Positions 35,852 to 42,619 of a stretch of 64,000 nucleotides of DNA are shown piece by piece. The stretch is taken from positions 1,612,001 through 1,676,000 of the forward strand of contig NZ_JACVMN010000001.1 of NCBI RefSeq assembly GCF_014698935.1, read 5' to 3'. Position numbers and translations under genes: made by a program. Under the pieces are notes generated by a model. It saw nothing but the letters and a program-made list of their open reading frames with translations, had not been told where the DNA came from and searched no databases. The stretch comes from Flagellimonas sp. S3867. GTDB lineage: Bacteria > Bacteroidota > Bacteroidia > Flavobacteriales > Flavobacteriaceae. How positions within the stretch are numbered: the first letter of the stretch is position 1; each line of letters begins with the position of its first letter.

Positions 35852-36724
35852 GTGATAAAAAACATAACATTTTCATTAATACTCCTTATTTCATTTTCTG
35901 GTTTTGGGCAGGATGTTGTTGAGAGTCAAATCAAAGAAATTAGAAAACGGTTTTACGCGCTTGACAATTCCAAGTTAAGCATGGTGGCTGTTGAGGACTA
36001 CCATTTCTATCTTCAAGATGGCAATATAAAAAAGGTGACTTACGAGAATGGTTCAACTAGATACGAATGTTATTTTGACCTAGATTTCATCCCAAACCAT
36101 GCCTACTTTATATACGTGACAGAAAATAGAGGCAATGGTCCCCATGAAAATAGATATTATTTTAGTGAAGAAGGAGAGCTGATTCGTTGGGTCAACCATG
36201 GTAAGAATGAAGTGATTTTAAATGGGCAAACTTGTGTAATAAAGTCCAAATTAATTGCGCAATCGAAGGATTTGCTGACCATTTATAACAACCACTTATT
36301 GAACAACGAAAATCCCCAGTATCGAAGATTGGTTTTTGAAATAAGGACCGAGGTAAATGATATGTTAACCAAAGTCCTTGTGCCAGATACTACAGAAATT
36401 CTTAACGTTCCTGACGAATTTTATTTTTCCCATACAGTTGAATTTAATGACAAAAATGGAAAAAGGATTAAATCGCTAAGTTTTATTGGAGGAGATCACG
36501 GATACCAAAAGGACACTGCCTTTTTTAACAAAATAGGGCAAATACTATACAAAGTTTCTAAAAACAAGGACATTTTCGGACGCTCAAGCTCACGTTATGA
36601 GTATTATAAGCAAGGTGAATTATTCAGAACGGTTGAACAGATTTCTGTTAATCATGAGAAATGGAGTAGTTCAATTTGCATAGGTTTCAATCATATTTAC
36701 GCAGATGAAATATATGATTATTAA
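35852..36724 (+). CDS. Secreted protein of unknown function, GTG start
   Basis: A 290-residue protein with a signal peptide (IKNITFSLILLISFSGFGQ, cut before QDV). The mature part is beta-rich with antitoxin/MORN-like hairpins (YYFSEEGELIRWVNHGKNEV and RYEYYKQGELFRTVEQIS), but no named family is recognised. The start is GTG at 35852; just upstream ATG-AAG-TGA (35847-35855) overlaps it out of frame, so either the GTG is used with coupling or one base has been lost from an ATGAAG start. It lies alone between the broken gene and mpl. Confidence 0.7.
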   Translation: MIKNITFSLILLISFSGFGQDVVESQIKEIRKRFYALDNSKLSMVAVEDYHFYLQDGNIKKVTYENGSTRYECYFDLDFIPNHAYFIYVTENRGNGPHENRYYFSEEGELIRWVNHGKNEVILNGQTCVIKSKLIAQSKDLLTIYNNHLLNNENPQYRRLVFEIRTEVNDMLTKVLVPDTTEILNVPDEFYFSHTVEFNDKNGKRIKSLSFIGGDHGYQKDTAFFNKIGQILYKVSKNKDIFGRSSSRYEYYKQGELFRTVEQISVNHEKWSSSICIGFNHIYADEIYDY

Positions 36725-36751
36725 AACATTACAAGACTAAACAACTTTAAT

Positions 36752-38113
36752 TTACTCATCACTTATGATGCCCTTAAGTCTTGCAAATTCCAATCCACCA
36801 TAATTCCCGGAACTCATCAGCAACAAAGTGGACTCTTCAAAGTCTTGTGCAAAAAGATAATCTTGGAAGGTTTTGGGGTCCGTAAAAATGTGAATATCCT
36901 CTCTTTGCAAGGCTTCGGCTATTTGTTTTTCGGTTACCTCTGCCAGTTGCTTTATTTTAACCGCATTGGGTGAATAAAATACCACAGCTTCGTCGGCTGC
37001 ATTTAAAGCTCCATTGTATTCCTTTAGAAATTCTGCATTTAAACTGCTATACGTATGCAATTCTAAGCAAGCAAGTAATTTTCGATTGGGATATTGCTCT
37101 TTTACAGCATTTGTAGTCGCTTTTACCTTACTGGGAGAATGTGCAAAATCTTTATACGCAACTTTGTTTGCCCCTTCAGCTATCTTTTCCAACCGTTTTG
37201 AAGCTCCTTTGAAAGAAGCGATGGCTTCATAAAAATCAGCTTCGTCAACACCCATATTTTGACAGATCCATTTGGCACCCGCCAAATTGTTCAGATTATG
37301 CTGTCCAAATATTTCAATGGGCATTTCCCCCTCAGGAGTATCCAATAGCGTTACCCCATTCTCAACCCGATACGCTGGAGTTGCATATGGAAACTTTCGG
37401 ATGGAATTTTCAGAAGCTTCCACCACCTCTTTAACCGCTTTATCTTCCTCATTATAGGTAATGGATCCACCCCTAACAATGCCATCTACAAAAATCTGGA
37501 ATTGCTCAACATAATTTTCAAAAGTTGGGAATACATTGATATGATCCCAGGCAATTCCACTTAAAAGCGCAATATTGGGTTGATACAAATGAAATTTAGG
37601 TCTTCTGTCAATAGGCGAAGACAAATATTCATCTCCTTCCAAAACTATAAAATCATTCTCCTCGGTAAGGTGCACCATGCGCTCAAATCCTTCCAATTGT
37701 GCACCTACCATATAATCTACAGGGATATCATGATAATGCAATACATGAAGAATCATGGATGTAATGGTTGTTTTTCCATGACTGCCCCCTATGACTACCC
37801 TTGTTTTGTATTTGGATTGTTCGTATAAAAATTCGGGATAAGAATAAATTTTCACACCCAATTCTTGGGCTCTGAGCAATTCGGGGTTATCAGGTTTGGC
37901 ATGCATTCCCAAGATCACGGCATCTACACTATCCTCAACTTTTTCGGGAAACCAACCAAAATCCTTTGGAAGCAGACCCTTGGCCTCCAACCTACCCTTC
38001 GAGGGTTCAAAAATAACATCGTCACTACCCGTAACCGTATAACCCTTATGTTCCAAGGCCAAGGCCAAATTGTGCATAGCACTACCGCCAATGGCTATAA
38101 AATGGATTTTCAT
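36752..38113 (-). CDS. mpl: UDP-N-acetylmuramate:tripeptide ligase Mpl (peptidoglycan recycling)
   Basis: A 453-residue Mur ligase. It attaches recycled L-Ala-gamma-D-Glu-meso-DAP to UDP-MurNAc using ATP. The N-terminal Rossmann motif IHFIAIGGSAMHNLAL, the ATP P-loop GGSHGKTTITSM at about 109-120 and the central WDHINVFPTFENYVEQF are typical; FDHAPT-type catalytic segment reads KDFAHSPSKVKATTNAV. MurC is the alternative, but the N-terminal GGSAMHNLA pattern is of Mpl type. It is a single gene with a canonical promoter at 38131-38161. Confidence 0.9.
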   Translation of the reverse strand: MKIHFIAIGGSAMHNLALALEHKGYTVTGSDDVIFEPSKGRLEAKGLLPKDFGWFPEKVEDSVDAVILGMHAKPDNPELLRAQELGVKIYSYPEFLYEQSKYKTRVVIGGSHGKTTITSMILHVLHYHDIPVDYMVGAQLEGFERMVHLTEENDFIVLEGDEYLSSPIDRRPKFHLYQPNIALLSGIAWDHINVFPTFENYVEQFQIFVDGIVRGGSITYNEEDKAVKEVVEASENSIRKFPYATPAYRVENGVTLLDTPEGEMPIEIFGQHNLNNLAGAKWICQNMGVDEADFYEAIASFKGASKRLEKIAEGANKVAYKDFAHSPSKVKATTNAVKEQYPNRKLLACLELHTYSSLNAEFLKEYNGALNAADEAVVFYSPNAVKIKQLAEVTEKQIAEALQREDIHIFTDPKTFQDYLFAQDFEESTLLLMSSGNYGGLEFARLKGIISDE

Positions 38114-38130
38114 CGTTTCAATTTATAGTT

Positions 38131-38161
38131 CAAAAATAGACATTGACAATGCCAATACAAA
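38131..38161 (-). promoter_or_regulatory. Bacteroidota-type promoter of mpl
   Basis: On the minus strand TTTG (38161-38158) is followed after exactly 19 nt by TATTTTTG (38138-38131), matching the Bacteroidota consensus and using the same spacing as the rpsL promoter. The predicted start lies only about 10-13 nt before the mpl ATG, so the leader is very short. Confidence 0.75.
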
Positions 38162-38208
38162 CACAGATGTAATCTTATTAATCACTACCTTGTTTTAAAA
38201 TTAAAGCA

Positions 38209-38682
38209 ATGAGATATTTAGTATTTTTCCTATATTTTTATCTACCTATTATTGCATTAGCTCAGAATTCCGATTATCCCATTAAATCATTTATGGATGA
38301 AGGAGTCAAAGCACCCAATACGCATCATTTAGGAGATGCATGGCTAAACTTTTTGCTTCAAGAAGAAGATGGTTTGGACTACAATATCACCCAAGCTACA
38401 TTTAGTCCAAATGCAACACTAGATTGGCATAAGCATAGTACTCCCCAAGTATTGATTGTATTAGAAGGGGAAGGATATTATCAAGAAAAAGGAAAAGACC
38501 CCATAATTATTAAAGAAGGAGATGTTATCAAGTGCAAAAAAGATACCGAGCATTGGCATACATCATCGAAGGACAGCAAGGTATCCTATCTAGCCGTTTA
38601 TGGAAACTCCCCAACAATTTGGACTGAGAAAGTTACCAGGGAATACTACAACAGCGTGGCGGAAAAATTAAACCAAAAATAG
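38209..38682 (+). CDS. Exported cupin-domain protein
   Basis: A 157-residue protein with a signal peptide (MRYLVFFLYFYLPIIALA, cut before QNS). The cupin barrel shows motif 1 as DWHKHSTPQVLIVLEGEGYY and motif 2 as IIIKEGDVIKCKKDTEHWH, with His residues for metal binding. It is predicted to be periplasmic. It is followed after about 22 nt by a second, cytoplasmic cupin and an SDR gene, so the cluster looks like one operon. The substrate is unknown. Confidence 0.85.
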   Translation: MRYLVFFLYFYLPIIALAQNSDYPIKSFMDEGVKAPNTHHLGDAWLNFLLQEEDGLDYNITQATFSPNATLDWHKHSTPQVLIVLEGEGYYQEKGKDPIIIKEGDVIKCKKDTEHWHTSSKDSKVSYLAVYGNSPTIWTEKVTREYYNSVAEKLNQK

Positions 38683-38704
38683 AATCAAACAATTGACAAT
38701 CATT

Positions 38705-39016
38705 ATGAACTTAAAAAATATCCCCAGTAAAGAAATCATGCCAGGTTATCATGGAAAAATGGTGCACAGTGACACCATGACTTGGGCCTTTTGGGATGTT
38801 GAAAAAGATGCAGAAGTACCCGAACACCACCATGTGCATGAACAGATAATGCATGTACTGGAAGGCTCCTTTGAATTTACCTTAGGAGGAAATACAAAAG
38901 TTTACGTGCCTGGAGATGTGGTAATTATTCCTTCGAATGTTCCACATAGTGGAAAAGCCTTGACCGAATGTAAATTGATGGATGTCTTTAGTCCAGCAAG
39001 GGAAGAATATAGATAG
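38705..39016 (+). CDS. Cytoplasmic cupin-domain protein
   Basis: A 103-residue single-domain cupin starting MNLKNIPSKEIMPGYHGKM. The metal-binding motif 1 EHHHVHEQIMHVLEGSFEFT and motif 2 VYVPGDVVIIPSNVPHSGKA are complete. A TTG codon four codons upstream was rejected as start in favour of the ATG. There is one nucleotide between its stop and the ATG of the SDR gene, so the two are translationally coupled. Such cupins may be isomerases, dioxygenases or sensors; the role is not determined. Confidence 0.86.
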   Translation: MNLKNIPSKEIMPGYHGKMVHSDTMTWAFWDVEKDAEVPEHHHVHEQIMHVLEGSFEFTLGGNTKVYVPGDVVIIPSNVPHSGKALTECKLMDVFSPAREEYR

Positions 39017-39017
39017 T

Positions 39018-39803
39018 ATGAAAATATCTCTTCAAGGAAAAAGTGCGCTTGTAGGTGGAAGCAGCAAAGGTATTGGCGAGGCAATTGCCAGGCAACTTGC
39101 CGAAAGTGGGGCCAATGTGACCCTTATGGCCAGAAATGAAGGTCGCTTGCAAAAAATTGTTTCAGAATTGCCCACAACACAAAGACAAAAGCATCAATAC
39201 ATAACGGTGGATTTTTCGAATTTTGAAGGTTTCAAGGCAAAGATTATTTCTTTTTTTACGCAGAATTCCATTGATATTCTTGTAAACAATACCCAAGGAC
39301 CAGAAGCTGGAGGCGCCTTGGAAAAAAAGGTGGAAGATTACCAAGCTGCTTTTGACTTGCTATTTAAATCGGTGGTGCTCACCACGGAATTGGCTATAAA
39401 ACATATGCAGAGGAAGCAATGGGGCAGAATTATTAATGTAGCCTCGGTTTCAGTAAAAGAACCTTTGAGCTACCTGGCACTTTCCAATTCCATTAGGGCA
39501 GCGTTGGTCACCTGGGCCAAAAGCCTTGCCATTGATGTGGCCAAAGATGGCATTACCATAAACAATATACTTACTGGTTATTTTGATACAGACCGGATTA
39601 CCCAACTCAATGCCAAAAAAGCCGAGAAAATGGGTGTTTCTGTATCGGAAGTGCGGGCTGCCATGGAAGCACAGGTACCCATGAAACGTATAGGAGACCC
39701 TTCGGAATATGGTTATTTAGTCGCTTTTTTGGCATCAAAACAGGCCAGCTATATCACAGGAACCAATATTCCCATTGATGGTGGATTATTAAAATCATTG
39801 TGA
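39018..39803 (+). CDS. SDR-family oxidoreductase lacking the YxxxK motif
   Basis: A 261-residue short-chain dehydrogenase/reductase-like protein. The NAD(P) motif GGSSKGIGEAIARQL and the NNTQGPEAGG segment (in place of NNAG) are visible, and the C-terminus GTNIPIDGGLLKSL is typical. The catalytic site is unusual: after NVASVS the segment is LSYLALSNSIRAALVTWAKS, where the usual YxxxK aligns with S and R. The ATG at 39018 is chosen over an upstream start at 38982 that overlaps the cupin gene. It is the third gene of the cupin-cupin-SDR group. Confidence 0.88.
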   Translation: MKISLQGKSALVGGSSKGIGEAIARQLAESGANVTLMARNEGRLQKIVSELPTTQRQKHQYITVDFSNFEGFKAKIISFFTQNSIDILVNNTQGPEAGGALEKKVEDYQAAFDLLFKSVVLTTELAIKHMQRKQWGRIINVASVSVKEPLSYLALSNSIRAALVTWAKSLAIDVAKDGITINNILTGYFDTDRITQLNAKKAEKMGVSVSEVRAAMEAQVPMKRIGDPSEYGYLVAFLASKQASYITGTNIPIDGGLLKSL

Positions 39804-39894
39804 TTTATTTCCAAAATCGAAGCAATAAGACCATTCAATTATCGAATTCATAAATTTTGGTTAATTTTATTGCTTAACCACTAAAAGTTCAATT

Positions 39895-40275
39895 ATGAAT
39901 TCAAAAGTTTTTATGGTAGTACGGATTCTCCTAGGATTATTCGTCTTAACCTTTGGTTTGAACAAATTTTTTCATTTCATTCCGTTTGGGGAGATGTCTG
40001 AAGGCGCAATGAATTACTTTGGCGCATTAACCTCAACTCACACCTTGACAATCGTGGCTATTGTTGAAATTTTATCAGGATTGTCCTTTATTTTAAATAA
40101 ATACGGTGCACTCATGGCTTTAATTCTTATGAGTGTTTCGATAAATGCCGTACTGTTTCATGCGGCATTTGCACCGGCACTAGCCGATATTATGGGCGCT
40201 TTGATACTTATTATTTTGAACATTGTTGTTCTTATAGGATATAAAGATCGATATAAAGAAATTCTACGAGCTTAA
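39895..40275 (+). CDS. DoxX-family membrane protein
   Basis: A 126-residue protein with four hydrophobic helices, starting MNSKVFMVVRILLGLFVLTF with the family GLNKFFHF motif in the first helix and ALMALILMSVSINAVLFHA in the third. DoxX-like proteins are inner-membrane proteins linked in some organisms to quinone or oxidative-stress functions. It lies 91 nt after the SDR gene and is closed by a strong terminator. Membership in the cupin-SDR operon is uncertain. Confidence 0.85.
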   Translation: MNSKVFMVVRILLGLFVLTFGLNKFFHFIPFGEMSEGAMNYFGALTSTHTLTIVAIVEILSGLSFILNKYGALMALILMSVSINAVLFHAAFAPALADIMGALILIILNIVVLIGYKDRYKEILRA

Positions 40276-40282
40276 AACATTT

Positions 40283-40316
40283 AAAAAAAGGCCTTCTTTA
40301 AAAAGAGGGCCTTTTT
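40283..40316. terminator. Bidirectional intrinsic terminator between the DoxX gene and the LytT-type gene
   Basis: A7, then GGCCTTCTT-TAAA-AAGAGGGCC (9 bp with one G-T pair), then T5. It sits 8 nt after the DoxX stop and 26 nt from the 3' end of the convergent response-regulator gene, with A- and T-runs on both sides, so it can serve both strands. Confidence 0.9.
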
Positions 40317-40341
40317 CATTGCTACAACATTCGTTTTTTGA

Positions 40342-41061
40342 TTATAAACTCATTTTATCCTTGAATATATAGGATTGTCTTCTTGAAACTTCGATTTCTT
40401 CTTCGTTTTTCATTTTCAGTTTTAATTTACCATTGAACCATGGCACTACGCTGTTAATGTAATTGGTATTGACAATTTGCTGTCTATTCGCCCTGAAAAA
40501 TGATTGATTCGGCAGCTTTTCTTCAATTTGATTGAGCGATTTGTACAACAATGGTTTTTTATCTTGAAAAAACACTCTGGTGTAATTGCCCACGATTTCA
40601 AAATGTGAAATCTCACCTATTTTCACCAACCAGCACGACTCTCCATCTTTTATGAAAATCTGACTGGTCTCCGATAATTTTGCTGATTTTTCTTCATTGT
40701 TTTCTTCCAATCTAGCTTTTACCTTATCCAACGCCATGGTAAAACGCTTTTCATTTATAGGCTTTAGCAAATAATCCAAAGCGTTGTACTCGAAGGATTT
40801 TATAGCATATTCGTCAAACGCGGTGGTAAAAACCGTTATAGGTACCTCATCCAACATTTCAAGTAGCTCAAAACCATCCTTTTCGGGCATATTGATATCC
40901 AAAAACAGTAGATCTGGGGCTTGTTGCTGAATCAGCTCAAACCCCATATCCACATTCTCCGCCTCACCAACAAGCTCAATTTCATCATGTTTTTTGATGA
41001 GTTCTTTAAGCTCGTTGCGCGCCAACCTGGAATCTTCAACAATAACCGTCTTGATTTTCAT
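40342..41061 (-). CDS. LytTR-family response regulator
   Basis: A 239-residue two-component regulator. The receiver domain (about 1-120) has the acidic pair at residues 10-11 region (VIVEDSR), phosphoacceptor Asp55 (LLFLDINMPEKDGFELLE) and a Lys in LLKPINEKRF. The C-terminal LytTR DNA-binding domain (about 140-235) contains EIVGNYTRVFF and SFFRANRQQIVNTNYI. It overlaps the histidine kinase gene by 4 nt (ATGA) and is its cognate partner. Targets are unknown. Confidence 0.95.
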   Translation of the reverse strand: MKIKTVIVEDSRLARNELKELIKKHDEIELVGEAENVDMGFELIQQQAPDLLFLDINMPEKDGFELLEMLDEVPITVFTTAFDEYAIKSFEYNALDYLLKPINEKRFTMALDKVKARLEENNEEKSAKLSETSQIFIKDGESCWLVKIGEISHFEIVGNYTRVFFQDKKPLLYKSLNQIEEKLPNQSFFRANRQQIVNTNYINSVVPWFNGKLKLKMKNEEEIEVSRRQSYIFKDKMSL

Positions 41062-42116
41062 TCCATTGGTATTTTAATATCTGCCACTACTTCTCCATCA
41101 ATTTCACGTAAATTGAAGGAAGCTTTATCTGCATACAGCAATTCCAATCGTTGTCTTATATTTTTTAGTCCTAATTGGGTTGTATTCTTTTGAAGTTTTA
41201 GTTTTCCGGTGTTCTTGACCTGTATTTTTAGCAAACCACCTTCCTCTTTGGCTGCCAATACGATTCTACCTCCTTTTTTCAGGTTGGAAATTCCATGTTT
41301 GGCAGCATTTTCGATCAACAACTGTATAATCATTGGAGGGATTTGTTGTTGTAGTACTTTTTCATCGACTTCTTTTACAAACTCCAACCGATTTTCAAAT
41401 TGAATTTTTGATAGGTCAATATAATTATCCACAATCTCCAACTCTTCCTGTAACGGAATGGAGTTAGCATTGTTCTTTGTGAGCGAATACCTCAAAATTT
41501 CTGAAAGCTTTGTCAACATATCCCTCGATTTCTCAACGTCTTCCAACATTAATCCTCTGATATTGTTCAAACTATTGAACATAAAATGAGGATTTATCTG
41601 ACCCTTGAGCGTGTTTAATTGCGCTTGTTTCAGATTGGTATTCAATTCCAGTCGTTCAATTCGGTCCCTGTTCAACTTTAAGAATAACTTGATCACCAAA
41701 TAGGTAATTGTCCAGGCCACTATTAAAAACAATGAATTCATAATCTGAATCCATACCTTATCATAATTCTTGAACATCTGAATTTCGGCCTCAGTTAGAC
41801 TTGGGCCCATTTTTACATACGCATAGCCAAAGACATAATTTAAGGCGCCAAACAAAGCGGCTGTTAACAACATAGAAACCGCAATCTTGATAAATTCCTT
41901 GAGCCCAAAAGAATCAAATTGAATGTTTTTTTTAAGATACCATCGGAGGAGTGAGGTGGAAAAGATTCCCATAAACATTCCAACCACTATGGAATACACC
42001 AACAATTCGACCGTTATTTTGTTTAATATAAAAATCGATAACAGGTTAATGAATCCCCAACCGAAAAATTGAAGTATCCAGAAGGTATAATTGCTTTTTT
42101 TTCTACTCAAGTCCAT
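41058..42116 (-). CDS. LytS/YehU-type sensor histidine kinase
   Basis: A 352-residue membrane kinase. Four hydrophobic segments lie within residues 10-150, followed by a coiled linker. The His_kinase motif GQINPHFMFNSLNNIRGLML has the phospho-acceptor His177, and the ATPase N-box is MIIQLLIENAAKHGISNLKK. No separate extracellular sensor domain is visible, so the signal is probably sensed in or near the membrane. Its stop overlaps the start of the response-regulator gene (ATGA). A -7 box lies at 42138-42145. Confidence 0.95.
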   Translation of the reverse strand: MDLSRKKSNYTFWILQFFGWGFINLLSIFILNKITVELLVYSIVVGMFMGIFSTSLLRWYLKKNIQFDSFGLKEFIKIAVSMLLTAALFGALNYVFGYAYVKMGPSLTEAEIQMFKNYDKVWIQIMNSLFLIVAWTITYLVIKLFLKLNRDRIERLELNTNLKQAQLNTLKGQINPHFMFNSLNNIRGLMLEDVEKSRDMLTKLSEILRYSLTKNNANSIPLQEELEIVDNYIDLSKIQFENRLEFVKEVDEKVLQQQIPPMIIQLLIENAAKHGISNLKKGGRIVLAAKEEGGLLKIQVKNTGKLKLQKNTTQLGLKNIRQRLELLYADKASFNLREIDGEVVADIKIPME

Positions 42117-42137
42117 TCACAAAAATTATCACCGATC

Positions 42138-42145
42138 CAAATATA
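42138..42145 (-). promoter_or_regulatory. -7 box upstream of the LytS-type kinase gene
   Basis: On the minus strand TATATTTG matches TAnnTTTG, 22 nt before the kinase ATG. No TTTG is found 19 nt upstream, so it may be a weak or activator-dependent promoter in addition to read-through from the small gene at 42169. Confidence 0.4.
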
Positions 42146-42168
42146 ATCTTTTGTTTAACTAAGTAATC

Positions 42169-42378
42169 TTAGGGTTTTGAGGTCGCACTTTTTCTTCTTA
42201 AACCCCAGCAACAGCCTTTCCCTGTATTTAAAAAGGCTATCCACATAAAGGTCGAACCCGTATAGAAGAATGGAAAAAAGTCCATATCCCAATTATCCAA
42301 TTTGCCCAAGATGGCAAAAGTCGTTAGTAAGATTCCCGAAATAAAAATAAACTTCTGTGCTTTATTTAGTTTTTTCAT
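42169..42378 (-). CDS. Small two-helix membrane protein upstream of the two-component system
   Basis: A 69-residue protein starting MKKLNKAQKFIFISGILLTT, with two hydrophobic helices (about 9-24 and 35-50) joined by KLDNWDMDFFP and a basic tail. It resembles small flavobacterial membrane proteins of the GldL-N-terminal-like type only loosely. It lies 52 nt upstream of the kinase gene on the same strand, so a link to signal sensing is possible but unproven. Confidence 0.6.
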   Translation of the reverse strand: MKKLNKAQKFIFISGILLTTFAILGKLDNWDMDFFPFFYTGSTFMWIAFLNTGKGCCWGLRRKSATSKP

Positions 42379-42493
42379 TTTTATGTTTTTTATTGTTGTT
42401 ATCTACAGGCTGTTATATCAGGATGTTGATAAGTAAAGTGATTAAAAATTTGGCTAAAGTTATCATCGTAACCGTCTTTTGATGTTTATACCT

Positions 42494-42501
42494 CAAAAAT
42501 A
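42494..42501 (-). promoter_or_regulatory. -7 box upstream of the small membrane protein gene
   Basis: On the minus strand TATTTTTG matches TAnnTTTG; 19 nt upstream is TTTC (42524-42521), one base from the TTTG consensus. It would give a leader of about 110 nt to the gene starting at 42378. Confidence 0.45.
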
Positions 42502-42570
42502 CACCATACATAGGCCCAGGGAAAGGAGATTATGGCCAATGGTATATTTAACATTGTGAACGGTAAGCAT

Positions 42571-42600
42571 AAAAAAAAAGGAGCCTTTAAGGCTCCTTTT
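42571..42600 (-). terminator. Rho-independent terminator after the S9 peptidase gene
   Basis: On the minus strand AAAA-GGAGCC-TTAAA-GGCTCC-T9: a perfect 6-bp GC-rich stem, extendable by flanking A/T pairs, followed by nine T. It lies 20 nt after the stop of the S9 peptidase gene. Confidence 0.92.
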
Positions 42601-42619
42601 AAATTTTAATTTTGACTGA

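Noticed and set aside
31898..36730. Prophage, integrative element or CRISPR locus in the accessory block
   Set aside because: No integrase, transposase, phage structural gene, direct-repeat array or tRNA attachment site is visible.
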